64,000 nt of DNA from Gammaproteobacteria bacterium (GTDB lineage: Bacteria; Pseudomonadota; Gammaproteobacteria; Pseudomonadales; Azotimanducaceae): the NCBI GenBank assembly GCA_020832085.1, contig JAFIFJ010000099.1, positions 1-64,000 on the forward strand. The letters run 5' to 3'. Position 1 is the stretch's first letter. Each line of letters starts with the position of its first letter. The translations under genes and the position numbers were made by a program. Under the pieces are notes generated by a model. That model had not been told where the DNA came from. It did no database searches and saw nothing but the letters and a program-made list of their open reading frames with translations. Positions 46,421 to 55,756 of the stretch are shown here, piece by piece.

Positions 46421-47673
46421 GCCGGGGAAGTCGATGGCGGCGGTCGAACCGGCATCCCTTCGCCGGCCAGCCGGCCGCTCATAAGCTGGACGAGGCGCCG
46501 CGTCTCGATGTTCAGATTGAACTCCTGCTCGACGACGGCCCTTCCGCCTTGCGCAAGGCGCGTACGAAGGTCTGGGTCGTCAATGAGCCGAACAATGCAA
46601 TCGGTCAATTGATCTACGTTCGCTGGATCGAACAGCAGACCACTGTGCCCCTCGTGAACCAGTTCCGGGATGCCAGTGATGCGCGGCGCGACGACCGGCA
46701 GTCCAGCAGCCATGGCTTCCATCAACGTAACGGGAATGCCCTCTGAGAAACTGGCCATGAGCAGCGCATCTGCATGCTTCATCAGCGCTTGAATGGAGTC
46801 TTGGTCCAGATAGCCGTGAAAGCGCACGCAGGACGTGAGGCCGCGCTCCTTTGCTATTGCTTCGAGCGCGGCGCGCTCGGGCCCATCACCCACGATGTCG
46901 AGCTGGACGTCGCGATGAGAGGCGCGGATGCGTTCCAGGGCATCGATAATCAGCGGCAAGCCCTTGAGATGATCGAGACGGCCCACGAAGAGCAGGCGGG
47001 ATCCTGAGGCCCTATGTTCTCGCCGAACGTCGACCGAAGAATCGACGCCACAATGAACGACGTGGAATCGACTCCATACACTCTGGGGCGACCAGAGCAT
47101 GGCTTGGCTGCGGGCATGCCAGCTCACGCAGACAGTAAACAGGGCGCGTTCGAGCTTTTCACGCAGTCGCCAGCGGCCAGGTTCCGAAAGAATGCCATGG
47201 CCATGGAGCGTCAGGCTGTAGGAAAACCCGCCCATTTCAGCTGCGATCATGGCGACGTAGCCGCTGGCGTCAGGCGCGTGGTTGTGAAGGTGGACGAGTT
47301 GCTCACGGTGCATGACGTCGGCGACGATGGCTGCTTCGGCGAAGTAGAAAAGCTGGTAGAGGAGCGTGCGCAGCCCCGGCGAGCGAACGGTTGCGGCTGT
47401 AATCAATGCGCGAATGTAGCGCCTCGGCGAGCGGATCAGCATTTTGGCGTGCGCATTGGCAAGGCGCCACGGCCCGGCAGGGAGAACGTAGTAAGTGTCG
47501 TTCTCCTGCGTTGCCTCAGGCTTTCTCACTCGCTCAAGCGCGGGGGGGCGTCGGATAGAGATGGTCCGAACATGAATGCCCGCTGCTCGCAAGGCAGCCA
47601 CCTCGCGCTGGATGAAAGTATCCGTGGCGCGGGGGTACTCGCCGCAAAGGTAGGCGATCCGTTCAGTTGACAT
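46417..47673 (-). CDS. Family 4 glycosyltransferase
   Basis: 418-residue GT-B enzyme. YLCGEYPRATDTFIQREVAAL is the N-terminal acceptor domain start, RLLFVGRLDHLKGLPLIIDAL and LDIVGDGPERAALEAIA the donor domain, and ASFSEGIPVTLMEAMAAGLP the EX7E motif. It runs opposite to the neighbouring operon and overlaps its last gene by four bases at the stops. A GNAT gene lies just upstream in the same direction. Confidence 0.93.
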   Translation of the reverse strand: MSTERIAYLCGEYPRATDTFIQREVAALRAAGIHVRTISIRRPPALERVRKPEATQENDTYYVLPAGPWRLANAHAKMLIRSPRRYIRALITAATVRSPGLRTLLYQLFYFAEAAIVADVMHREQLVHLHNHAPDASGYVAMIAAEMGGFSYSLTLHGHGILSEPGRWRLREKLERALFTVCVSWHARSQAMLWSPQSVWSRFHVVHCGVDSSVDVRREHRASGSRLLFVGRLDHLKGLPLIIDALERIRASHRDVQLDIVGDGPERAALEAIAKERGLTSCVRFHGYLDQDSIQALMKHADALLMASFSEGIPVTLMEAMAAGLPVVAPRITGIPELVHEGHSGLLFDPANVDQLTDCIVRLIDDPDLRTRLAQGGRAVVEQEFNLNIETRRLVQLMSGRLAGEGMPVRPPPSTSPA

Positions 47674-47712
47674 GGATATCCACGAGAATGCTGGCTAGCA
47701 GCGTTCCTATTT

Positions 47713-48306
47713 TCATCTTGATGGAAGCCGTGGACCGGCTGGAGGGCTTGCTCTGGGACCCAGTGCTTGTTCTCGGCTGATCGGGCGCATCTTAGCGAAT
47801 CGGCGGAATCCAGCCTTCTCAAGACTCCTGATAGATGGATAGTTGTAGACGCGGCAGTCCGAGTAAGCGACGCCACCGTCCTTGAGCTCCGAAGCCATTA
47901 TGTGTTTCATCATCGCTGGGCTGATGCCGCGCCCTCTATGCTCAGGTAGGGTTTTGCCGCGGAAAATGACGACATCTTCGTCTGCCAATGTTACAAACCA
48001 GGCGCGAAAGAAGCGGCCCTGTCGTGACATGCGGCGCCCAACCAGAAGGTCGTCATGGTGTGCGGTCCAAAGAACTGCTCCGGCTGTCATTTCCAAGTGT
48101 AGCTTTTGCAATGACTCCTCGCCTTCCGCGGTCACGATGGACTGTCGCACAAGGCCAGGAATGTCCTCAAATCGCTCGTACCGATCAAAGCGGAACTCAA
48201 ACGTTGGTGGAGTCGAGAATGGCCCGTCGTGCCGAAACACGTAGTTCTGGTGCTGGAAGGTTCTCCGATACCATCTCCTTAGTTTGCGGGCGATTGCCCT
48301 GATCAT
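47713..48306 (-). CDS. GNAT-family acetyltransferase
   Basis: 197 residues, cytoplasmic. FVTLADEDVVIFRGKTLPEHRGRGISPAMMKHI carries the acetyl-CoA motif (RGRGI) and YNYPSIRSLEKAGFRRF the C-terminal GNAT strand. It is likely to acylate a sugar amine or an amino acid on the polymer. It is transcribed ahead of the family 4 glycosyltransferase, with 39 bp between them. Confidence 0.75.
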   Translation of the reverse strand: MIRAIARKLRRWYRRTFQHQNYVFRHDGPFSTPPTFEFRFDRYERFEDIPGLVRQSIVTAEGEESLQKLHLEMTAGAVLWTAHHDDLLVGRRMSRQGRFFRAWFVTLADEDVVIFRGKTLPEHRGRGISPAMMKHIMASELKDGGVAYSDCRVYNYPSIRSLEKAGFRRFAKMRPISREQALGPRASPPAGPRLPSR

Positions 48307-48606
48307 GTCTACCTCCCGATGCGCGTCACATGGATGGCGACGAAACCAGCCCGCAGATCACGTGTAGGATATCGGCTTCTCCCCAATTTGGGGAGTCTCG
48401 TGAAATGCATGCAGCAAAAAATGTCGGAAGGCCCTAAGAAGCGAAAGTGGCCGAAGGGGGTTCGCATTGCGAGAAGGTGGCGTCACCATGTCAGGCCTGA
48501 ATGAGCAAGGCAGTCGGCCGGTGTACAGTCAAGAGGCTCGAACCGGGGGCTTCCGCATCCGACCGGGACCGTCATCTGTTCCTTTCTTGCCGGCTGTCGC
48601 CAGTTG
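48307..48606. other. Divergent intergenic region
   Basis: A 300-bp gap between the GNAT and FemAB-like genes. A 61-codon basic frame (48319-48504) has no homology clue and no convincing ribosome site, so it is not called. The promoters of both neighbours should lie here but no clear element was recognised. Confidence 0.4.
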
Positions 48607-49665
48607 ATGGAGCGTTCGTCCGAAATGGTCTCAGCGGGGAAGACTGATGCGGATCGTCAGTGGGATCAGTTCGTGTCTGCTTGCTCACTTGGTCATCATG
48701 AGCAGTCCTCAGGGTATGGGGTCAGTCGTGCATCGTTCGGGTATAGATGCGAGCGTGTGATTGTCAGGGACGGCGGCCGTATCGTAGCAGGGGCGCAAGT
48801 TTTGATCGGCGCGACGCCAATTGGCAAGGTCGGACTGGTCTTCAGGGGACCGATCAGCCTCGATGATGACCCAAGATGGATGCGGGAGGTCGTGGCTCAA
48901 CTCGATGAACTTGGACGCTCCGGTGCTTGCGCATCCATACGGGCTGACTGCTTCCCGAGTCAGAAAACCGCGCTGGCGGCATTGGCCGAGGCGGGCTTTG
49001 AACCTTCTGTATCCTGGGAGCGTTCGCGAGTCATGACCTCGGTGATCGTCCCGCTTCACGACGATGAGGACGAGCTCCTGCGCGGAATGCACAAGAAAGT
49101 TGCCTACAACGTAAGGAGGTCGCGCCGCCTGGGCGTATTCGTGAGGTCCGGTGACGAGGCGTCGGTAGAAGACTTCTATCGCTTGCACCAGGCAACGGCG
49201 TGCCATCAGGGGTTCCCGGTGTTTTCTCAATCCTATTTCAGCTACGTTGATGAGGTTTTTGGGCTCAATGGCAAAACGTGCTGTTTCATCGCTTATGGCG
49301 AGGGAGAACCCAGGGCGGCGATCATGAACACGATCGTAGGTGACCAGATGTACTATGGCTGGGGTGGCATGCTTCGGGATGCGGACTCGAAGCGCTTTCG
49401 GGCCAATTTTCTCTTACACGTCGAGGCCATGAAGTGGGCTGCACAACGAGGGTGCACACGCTATGACTTCGTCGGAAGCCAGCCGTTCAAACGCTGGTTC
49501 GGAAGCGAGACCGTAGCTTGGCCGAAGCCACTGCGAAAGTTCTATGGACCATTGTCCAAGTTGCGCCGAACGATGCTTGAGGCCACACATGCGAACAGTT
49601 CCAGCCGCCAGTTGATCACTCGGGTGGGTAGGCGGCTTCGCTTGGTTAGGCCAATGCCGTGGTAA
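48607..49665 (+). CDS. FemAB-like acyl/aminoacyl transferase of the exosortase system
   Basis: 352 residues with two tandem GNAT-like halves. KKVAYNVRRSRRLGVFVRSG is the FemAB linker, DFYRLHQATACHQGFPVFSQ, YFSYVDEVFG and YYGWGGMLRD follow, and TRYDFVGSQPFKRWFGSE is the C-terminal core (xYDFxG...fKxxFG). FemAB-type proteins recur in XrtA/PEP-CTERM loci. It may add an amino acid or acyl group to a sugar. It overlaps the deacetylase that follows. Confidence 0.82.
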   Translation: MERSSEMVSAGKTDADRQWDQFVSACSLGHHEQSSGYGVSRASFGYRCERVIVRDGGRIVAGAQVLIGATPIGKVGLVFRGPISLDDDPRWMREVVAQLDELGRSGACASIRADCFPSQKTALAALAEAGFEPSVSWERSRVMTSVIVPLHDDEDELLRGMHKKVAYNVRRSRRLGVFVRSGDEASVEDFYRLHQATACHQGFPVFSQSYFSYVDEVFGLNGKTCCFIAYGEGEPRAAIMNTIVGDQMYYGWGGMLRDADSKRFRANFLLHVEAMKWAAQRGCTRYDFVGSQPFKRWFGSETVAWPKPLRKFYGPLSKLRRTMLEATHANSSSRQLITRVGRRLRLVRPMPW

Positions 49666-49667
49666 CC

Positions 49668-50735
49668 ATGTTCGATAACCAGGATGAAGGCCCCCGGGAA
49701 GGGCTAACCTTCAGACAAAGGCTGCGTCGACGCCTTGGGCCGCCCCTGCAGCGGTTCGCGTTCGCTTCCGGCTTAATGAAGCTGGCAAGCCGGAACTTGG
49801 GGGGCGGAGCTGTTGTGCTCATGTATCACAGCGTCGCGGATGTGGCCGATGAACAATGGATTGACCCACAGAATCATGTGCCGGCAAACGTCTTTGCAGA
49901 ACAGATGGCCTATCTGGCCAAGCATCGGAAGGTTGTCTCGCTGGATGACTTGGTCAGATGCTTAGATGCTGACGAGCGGATCGAAGACGGCACCGTTGCC
50001 CTCACCTTCGATGACGGCTATCTGGATAACTTGACTGTTGCGGCCCCCATCCTCGATCACTTGAACCTGCCGGCAACCATCTTCCTGCCAACGGGGTACA
50101 TTGAGCGAGGCGAAACCCAGTGGATCGATCAGGCCTATACGGCCTTCCATCATCGGACGCAGAGCGTTCTCAGCTGGGGTGCTGGCTTTGCGCACCAGTT
50201 CAGTCTTGATAACGTGGGCGAGCGTAGCGAGGCTTATCGAATCGTATGTCGGGACCTGCTGCGAGCGACCTCGACTCAGCGACGCGCCTTGCTCGAACAT
50301 CTGGTGGCGGTGCTCGCTCCCGATGCGCAACCGCCGCGCCTGACGATGAATTGGACAGATGTCCATGAATTGGTGACAAAGTACCCGCGCATCCAGATTG
50401 GTGGCCACACCGTCGAACACCTTGACCTGACCAGCGTCCCGCTGGATTCGGCTCGTACCGAACTGCTTCAGTGTGCTTCGCACATTGAGCAGGCGTTCGG
50501 TCATCGGCCGAGATACTTTTCATTCTGCTATGGTCGAAGCAACGATCATCTCAGAGCCATGATCGAGCCGCTCGGTATCGATGCGGCCTTTGGCGGCAGC
50601 AGACATGGGCCGATCATCCGCGCCGGTGCCGAACGGCTCCGCCTCCCTCGCATCGAAGCTCCACGCACCATCGCAGACTTTGCAATGCTTACAAGCAGCA
50701 TGAACTCGCGCTTCTGGAGGCGGCTCGGACGATGA
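49668..50735 (+). CDS. Polysaccharide deacetylase
   Basis: 355 residues. GGGAVVLMYHSVADV, LTFDDGYLDNLTVAAPIL and ATIFLPTGYIERG form the first half, QIGGHTVEHLDLTSVP has the HxxxH motif and PRYFSFCYGRSNDHLRAMIE the barrel end. An earlier GTG at 49659 would overlap the upstream gene by seven bases. It is similar in layout to the deacetylase at 42222 and is the second in the locus. It overlaps the following glycosyltransferase by four bases. Confidence 0.88.
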   Translation: MFDNQDEGPREGLTFRQRLRRRLGPPLQRFAFASGLMKLASRNLGGGAVVLMYHSVADVADEQWIDPQNHVPANVFAEQMAYLAKHRKVVSLDDLVRCLDADERIEDGTVALTFDDGYLDNLTVAAPILDHLNLPATIFLPTGYIERGETQWIDQAYTAFHHRTQSVLSWGAGFAHQFSLDNVGERSEAYRIVCRDLLRATSTQRRALLEHLVAVLAPDAQPPRLTMNWTDVHELVTKYPRIQIGGHTVEHLDLTSVPLDSARTELLQCASHIEQAFGHRPRYFSFCYGRSNDHLRAMIEPLGIDAAFGGSRHGPIIRAGAERLRLPRIEAPRTIADFAMLTSSMNSRFWRRLGR

Positions 50736-51661
50736 TTGACCGTTGGGCACCTAAGGTGACGGCAGTCATCGTCACTTATAACTCACGTGAGCACATTGGT
50801 GCTGCGCTTGCAGCGCTTCATCCTCCTCATGTCGCGGGGGATCTTGATTGTGTGGTCGTGGACAACGCCAGTGAGGATGGTACAGCGGACTGGGTCGAAA
50901 GCGCGCAACCGTGGGTGCGGGTGATACGCAGTGAAGACAATCTAGGTTTCGGACGAGGCTGCAATCTCGGTGCGGAAGAGGCTCGCAGCCCGTACCTACT
51001 GTTTCTGAATCCCGATGCTGAGTTGCCAAGTGATGATCTGGCGGTGATGCTGCAGTTTCTAGAGAGCCGATCGGCCGCCGCCATCACTGGCCCCGCAATT
51101 GTCGAGGGAAGTGCTGAAGCAGTCCAGAAGGCTGGCCTGATGTTGACGCCTGGCAGGTTGGTTTCGAATGCGCTTGGTGGCAGAAAGATGAAGCCTTGGG
51201 GCTGCCCCATTGTTCCGGGCAGCGATCCATTCGAAACTGACTGGGTCTGCGGCGCAGCAATGTTGATCCGTACGGCGGTGTTCCGGCAGATTGGAGGGTT
51301 TGACCCGCGTTTTTTTCTGTACTTCGAGGAAACCGACCTGTGCCGGCGTGTGCGTGATGCTGAATTCGAGATCTGGGCGATAGGTCAAGCGAGCGCTCGT
51401 CATGTGGGAGGCGCTAGCGCAGTCAAGGTGAACGAGGCGCGCACCAGGAAGTATCTGGTAGAGCACTTTTACGCAAGCCGTTTCTATTACCTTGTCAAAC
51501 ACTTCGGCTGGGCCCGGGCCGTAGGTGCCGAGGTGGTCTCACGCCTGCTGGAAGAAGTGCGGCGCTTTCGGGATCGGTTGCAGGGGCGAGCGTCGGCGGA
51601 GAATGCGGGAGCGAAACGACCATTCTTGAGATTTCCATCGCGGCAGGGGAAGTCGTCGTGA
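50732..51661 (+). CDS. Family 2 glycosyltransferase, rhamnosyltransferase-like
   Basis: 309 residues. VTAVIVTYNSREHIGAALAAL, CVVVDNASEDGTADWVES, NLGFGRGCNLGAEEARS and YLLFLNPDAELPSDDL form the GT-A donor site; CGAAMLIRTAVFRQIGGFDP and FFLYFEETDLCRRVRDA are the acceptor blocks typical of WbbL-type rhamnosyltransferases. This makes it a plausible user of the dTDP-rhamnose made by rfbBACD. Confidence 0.9.
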   Translation: MIDRWAPKVTAVIVTYNSREHIGAALAALHPPHVAGDLDCVVVDNASEDGTADWVESAQPWVRVIRSEDNLGFGRGCNLGAEEARSPYLLFLNPDAELPSDDLAVMLQFLESRSAAAITGPAIVEGSAEAVQKAGLMLTPGRLVSNALGGRKMKPWGCPIVPGSDPFETDWVCGAAMLIRTAVFRQIGGFDPRFFLYFEETDLCRRVRDAEFEIWAIGQASARHVGGASAVKVNEARTRKYLVEHFYASRFYYLVKHFGWARAVGAEVVSRLLEEVRRFRDRLQGRASAENAGAKRPFLRFPSRQGKSS

Positions 51662-52731
51662 TGTACCGATTGATTCCCGCTGGGGAACTGGATGCGGGAC
51701 TGGTTGAACGCTGGGCGACCATCCAAGAAGCGGATCCGGATTTGGCTAGCCCCTATTTCCGGCCGGAGTTTGCTCAGGCTGTGGCTGCGGTGCGAAGCGA
51801 TGTCTGGGTCGGACTGCTGGAGACGGAGAATCGCGTGGTCGGATTCTTCCCGTTCCACCGTCAACGCGCGGGGGTTGCACGCCCGTTGGGGCTTGGGCTG
51901 TCTGACCATCACGGCGTCATCGTGGAACGTGACAAGCACTGGCACGCTGAAGACCTCTTGCAGGGGTGCGGACTCGTGAGATGGACGTTTGACCACCTCC
52001 TGGCCGATCAGCTGCCATGGAAGCCGTATCACAACCGCCTGGCGCCATCACCCATCATTGACACATCGCAGGGTTTTGCGCATTACGAAACAGTCCGAAA
52101 CGAGCTGAATGGCAGGCAACTCAAAGACACCTATCGCTGCATGCGGAAACTAGAGCGTGAGCACGAGGCCCACCGCTTTTCGCTTCACTCGACTAACTCG
52201 CAAGACCTTGAGCGGGCAATCGAGTGGAAGCGAAAGCAGTGCCGGGAAACTGGCGTTGTCGACTACTTTGACATGCCTTGGACTGTGGAGCTTTTGCGCC
52301 GCCTCCACGCCATTCAAAGTGAGCACTTTGCTGGCGTGCTCTCCACGGTTTACGTGGGAGACACCCTGATTTCTGTTCACTTCGGCATGCGGTCGAAGAA
52401 CGTCTTCCACTTTTGGTTTCCAAGCTACGAAGAATCCTATGGAAGGTACTCCCCCGGATCCATACTCCTGGTGGAGCTCATTCAAGAGGCATCAGACTCC
52501 AAAATAGCGTACATCGATCTCGGTAAAGGAATGGCTCCTTACAAGGAAAAGTTCGCAACAGCTTCTGTCATGGTTGCAGAAGGGTGTGCGAAACGGCCGT
52601 CGTTTGTAAATCAGTTCATTGATCTGCGGCGCAGATCAGAGGAATGGAGTAAGAACTCAGCCCTGCGGCCGTTGTTCCGCTGGCCTGGTCGTTTCATCAA
52701 GAGCATAGAGCGGAAACAACGCTTCCGATGA
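51661..52731 (+). CDS. GNAT-like acyltransferase (CelD/BcsL type)
   Basis: 356 residues. SPYFRPEFAQAVAAVRSDVW and VGFFPFHRQRAGVARPLG are the N-terminal half; STVYVGDTLISVHFGMRSKN, HFWFPSYEESYGRYSPGS and KIAYIDLGKGMAPYKEKF the C-terminal half of the CelD-like family. The stop of the preceding gene and this start share bases (TGATG). It probably adds acyl groups to a polysaccharide, ending the decoration set that begins at 48.6 kb. Confidence 0.8.
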   Translation: MYRLIPAGELDAGLVERWATIQEADPDLASPYFRPEFAQAVAAVRSDVWVGLLETENRVVGFFPFHRQRAGVARPLGLGLSDHHGVIVERDKHWHAEDLLQGCGLVRWTFDHLLADQLPWKPYHNRLAPSPIIDTSQGFAHYETVRNELNGRQLKDTYRCMRKLEREHEAHRFSLHSTNSQDLERAIEWKRKQCRETGVVDYFDMPWTVELLRRLHAIQSEHFAGVLSTVYVGDTLISVHFGMRSKNVFHFWFPSYEESYGRYSPGSILLVELIQEASDSKIAYIDLGKGMAPYKEKFATASVMVAEGCAKRPSFVNQFIDLRRRSEEWSKNSALRPLFRWPGRFIKSIERKQRFR

Positions 52732-52989
52732 TGCGCTCCCATGCTTTAAGGGCCCCAGCAAACGAAGTTGGTCACTTGCGCACAAGGCTTGACGACCGGT
52801 GGCTGCCAAGAAGGCTGGCGCATCAGCCATGTGGCTTCCAATCCCTTCAGGCAGGCCAGGTAGGTGGACGATGTCCCGTGTCGAGCGGTGCTTCGCAGCT
52901 AAGGTGTTGATGATCATGCGAATCTTCAGGTCGGCAATCAACGTGGCCGCCCTCCCTGAGGCAATCGGAGGAGGGTGTTGGGATCAACC

Positions 52990-53270
52990 AGAGGTGCGTG
53001 AATCTCGAAACCATCTTGGGGCGAGAAGGTGTGTCGCCTGACACTTTTTCGAATGAAGATCGCGAGGAACTCTTGTCTAGCGGCAGATCTGCGGCCAGGC
53101 GCTTTAGGCGCGTGCTCTCCTCACGTACTTGGCCCAACCCCGAACTTCGCTGACGCCGAAGCCGTCGTCGCGCTGCATCCTTGCGTAGAACATGGCTTGG
53201 CTCGCCCCGGCTAGCGACACCCATCCGGAGTCGGGATACCGCTTTCATGTAGTCGCGGTGCATATGGGGG
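52990..53270 (-). pseudogene. Remnant of an IS3-family OrfA
   Basis: On the minus strand one frame reads MFYARMQRDDGFGVSEVRGW, which parallels the TFYRWKKKYGGLGVSEVRRL block of IS3 OrfA. After a frameshift it continues REESTRLKRLAADLPLDKSS, parallel to EENARLKRLVADLSLDK. Stops and shifts show it is dead. No orfB or terminal repeats were recognised. The rest of 52732-53503 has no credible gene. Confidence 0.7.
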
Positions 53271-53503
53271 CTTGGTTCGCTCCCGAGCTCAGATCGTTTC
53301 ATGACCGCTTTCTCCTTGGACCGGACAACGAAACGCCAGTCAACTCCTGTCCTATGGTGTCGTACGCTTCCGGGCGGGGTTCAGGCACACAGCGCCGACC
53401 CCGGAAACCCGAGGCCGCCCACTTTTGGGGACCTGGCTGTGACGCGCGTCGCAGTTTAGAGCGCATCTCTGGCTTGAGCGTGAATTCAGACCTAGGCTAG
53501 AGA

Positions 53504-55396
53504 ATGGCGCGAAGGTTCGTATGCTCGATACACAACGAGGTCGACGCAATGACGACAGCAAGTTCTGACATCCTCGAAGGTAGACCATTGGCTCCCAGAG
53601 CCCTCGTATCAGCTGAAACCGAGGGCTGGCGTAACTCAACACTAGATCTGTTGACGTTTCTTGCGGTGGCGATACTGCTCTTAGGAATGAATGCCCCTGC
53701 CAACGCACAGCAGCCAGAACCGCCATCTCTGGTTATGCTGGACGGTCAGGCATACCACGACTTCACTCAACTGCCTTTAACCCCTAGCGGCTGGACGGAT
53801 TTCGAAGCCATGGTGTCGTCGCCTGGCTATTCGGATTCCCGTGTCGTTTTCGTTTCTAGCAGCAATGGCAGTGATGCTGCCGGTCAGGTTTACGGCGTCG
53901 AGGATGTCGAGTTTGATGAGCACGGTGTTTTTCAGCCCAAGGGAGTGATCAGTCCCTATCGAACGCTCGCAGCGGCATACGCGCAGATTCGAGGCGGCTT
54001 TGCGGACATTCTACTCCTGAGCCGTGGAGATGAATGGGCCGAAGGTTTCACAAGGACTGGGGCCGGCCGTATCAAGTCAGGCCGATCAGTTCAGGAGCGC
54101 CACATCATCACGTCCTACGGTTCCGGGGAGAGGCCGCGACTAGTTTCGGCGATGATCGATGCAAGAGACGCTTCGTATTCTGTCGTGGCGGGGTTGAAGC
54201 TGTACGAGAACGATTGGCGTACATCGGGACGTGCTCTGGACATTACGGGAGCCGTGAATCATCAGCTCTATGAAGACATGAGATTCCATCAGAAGAACGA
54301 GGACAAGCTTCAGGGGGGCTCCGATGGCATTACGAATGTCGCCTTCCGTCGTAATTTCTATTCGCACTATCAGGCGCACGATGGTTTCATGTACGTGGCT
54401 CGTGCTGACCGGGTGCTCTTTGAAGAAAATGTCTACTTTGAACCCTGGCAAAAAGGGCACCCTGATGAAACCAGGCATGGGAGACACTTGTATCTGTCAC
54501 CATCAGGAGCCGGTGATGACAAGAATGCGCTTACGAATCTCGAGTTGCGCGGGAACATTTTTTTCCGAGCTGAACGTGGCGGCATTGATGGCCGGGCGGG
54601 GGGGGTGATTTACAATAATTTATCTCTTCAGAGCAGTAACTCGTTTGGTGGTCACGGCGGTAGCCAGGGAAGCATTCAGTCTGTTCAGTTCGTTCATAAT
54701 GTAATGATGCAAGGCACGCCGAACGATGGTACTAGCAATGATCTGATATTGCGAAACATTGATGGTGGCGTTGTTAGCAATAACATCTGGACGGATCCTA
54801 GGGGGATTAGTTCCAGAACCTCTACGAATGTAATCTTGGTTGGAGGTAGTGGTGACGTCTCCATAGCAAGAAACATAGACATATCTCAGAACGTTATCTA
54901 CGGCTTCCGCGTCCCCGGGGGGGCAGCAGATTCGCGCGGCCTGGATCTAAGCAATTCCTTTACGGACGTGCAAAATTTTAGGGTTGTAGGTAATGATTTT
55001 CAGTTCGTGACTGGTTCAGCAGAAATAGTTAGGCATCGTAACTGGGCGGGGAGTGGCGGTGACCGATTTGAAGGGTATGAGTACTCCGGTAACCGCTACT
55101 ACACTTCGAGTGATGCAAGTCCGTTTGCCTTCGACCTTTCGTACAATGAGTGGGTTGCTGAGAGTGGCGAAGTTGGTTCGAGTTTCGCTCGGGTTGACTA
55201 TCCGGATCCTGAGAGAACTATCGATAGCTATATGGTTTCTTTGGGCCAGAGCGGTGGCGCAGAAGAGTTTATGGCTCTCGCATTGAATCAATCTCGGGGC
55301 AACTGGGAGGCTGCTTACACGGCGGCAGCCGTAAATGACTATATCCGAAAGGGTTTTGGGATTGTTCCCCGAGGCGATTCGTTGCCTGAGTTGTAA
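53504..55396 (+). CDS. Exported right-handed beta-helix protein
   Basis: 630-residue protein with an N-terminal cytoplasmic stretch and a membrane helix or signal (LDLLTFLAVAILLLGMNAPANA). The body repeats short strands with Asn ladders (FRRNFYSHYQ, LRGNIFF, VVSNNIWTD, ISQNVIYG, VVGNDFQF), the pattern of parallel beta-helix polysaccharide-active proteins. FVSSSNGSDAAG...SPYRTLAAAYAQI is the typical entry strand. No catalytic residues can be named. It may bind, trim or epimerise the polymer. The gene is A/T-richer than its left neighbours. The start may be the Met at codon 16. Confidence 0.7.
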   Translation: MARRFVCSIHNEVDAMTTASSDILEGRPLAPRALVSAETEGWRNSTLDLLTFLAVAILLLGMNAPANAQQPEPPSLVMLDGQAYHDFTQLPLTPSGWTDFEAMVSSPGYSDSRVVFVSSSNGSDAAGQVYGVEDVEFDEHGVFQPKGVISPYRTLAAAYAQIRGGFADILLLSRGDEWAEGFTRTGAGRIKSGRSVQERHIITSYGSGERPRLVSAMIDARDASYSVVAGLKLYENDWRTSGRALDITGAVNHQLYEDMRFHQKNEDKLQGGSDGITNVAFRRNFYSHYQAHDGFMYVARADRVLFEENVYFEPWQKGHPDETRHGRHLYLSPSGAGDDKNALTNLELRGNIFFRAERGGIDGRAGGVIYNNLSLQSSNSFGGHGGSQGSIQSVQFVHNVMMQGTPNDGTSNDLILRNIDGGVVSNNIWTDPRGISSRTSTNVILVGGSGDVSIARNIDISQNVIYGFRVPGGAADSRGLDLSNSFTDVQNFRVVGNDFQFVTGSAEIVRHRNWAGSGGDRFEGYEYSGNRYYTSSDASPFAFDLSYNEWVAESGEVGSSFARVDYPDPERTIDSYMVSLGQSGGAEEFMALALNQSRGNWEAAYTAAAVNDYIRKGFGIVPRGDSLPEL

Positions 55397-55756
55397 GGCG
55401 GTCACGCTTTTCCTAGAAAGCTTCTGAATGCTCTGTCAGTGGCCTTGCTGCTGCTTATCAGGAACTGGATTCGAGATTTGAAAATGTTGGATGCCGGGAT
55501 CGGCTCTTTCCAAAGATTGCTTTCTGCATTCCTTGGCTTCTAAATTTCCAGGACACTGTAGTCGGCGAGGTGGTGAGTATTCTCTGCGTCATTGACCGAT
55601 TCCAAGGATGTCTCTGGCGCGGTCTCGTATTTCGATTCTCTTTTCTCGAGGTATTGCGAAGTAATTGAGGGTTCTTCTGGGATAAAAGTGAGATTCAACA
55701 AATCCTTCCAGTGTTAGCGGCGGTCCGTCATGTGCAACCCTGTTGGGTACTACGAC
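55397..55756. other. A/T-rich non-coding gap
   Basis: About 360 bp between convergent genes. No reading frame, repeat or terminator with a clear T-tail was recognised. Confidence 0.4.

Noticed and set aside
48319-48504. A 61-codon basic open frame between the GNAT and FemAB-like genes
   Set aside because: No ribosome site, no recognisable motif, and the length is expected by chance.
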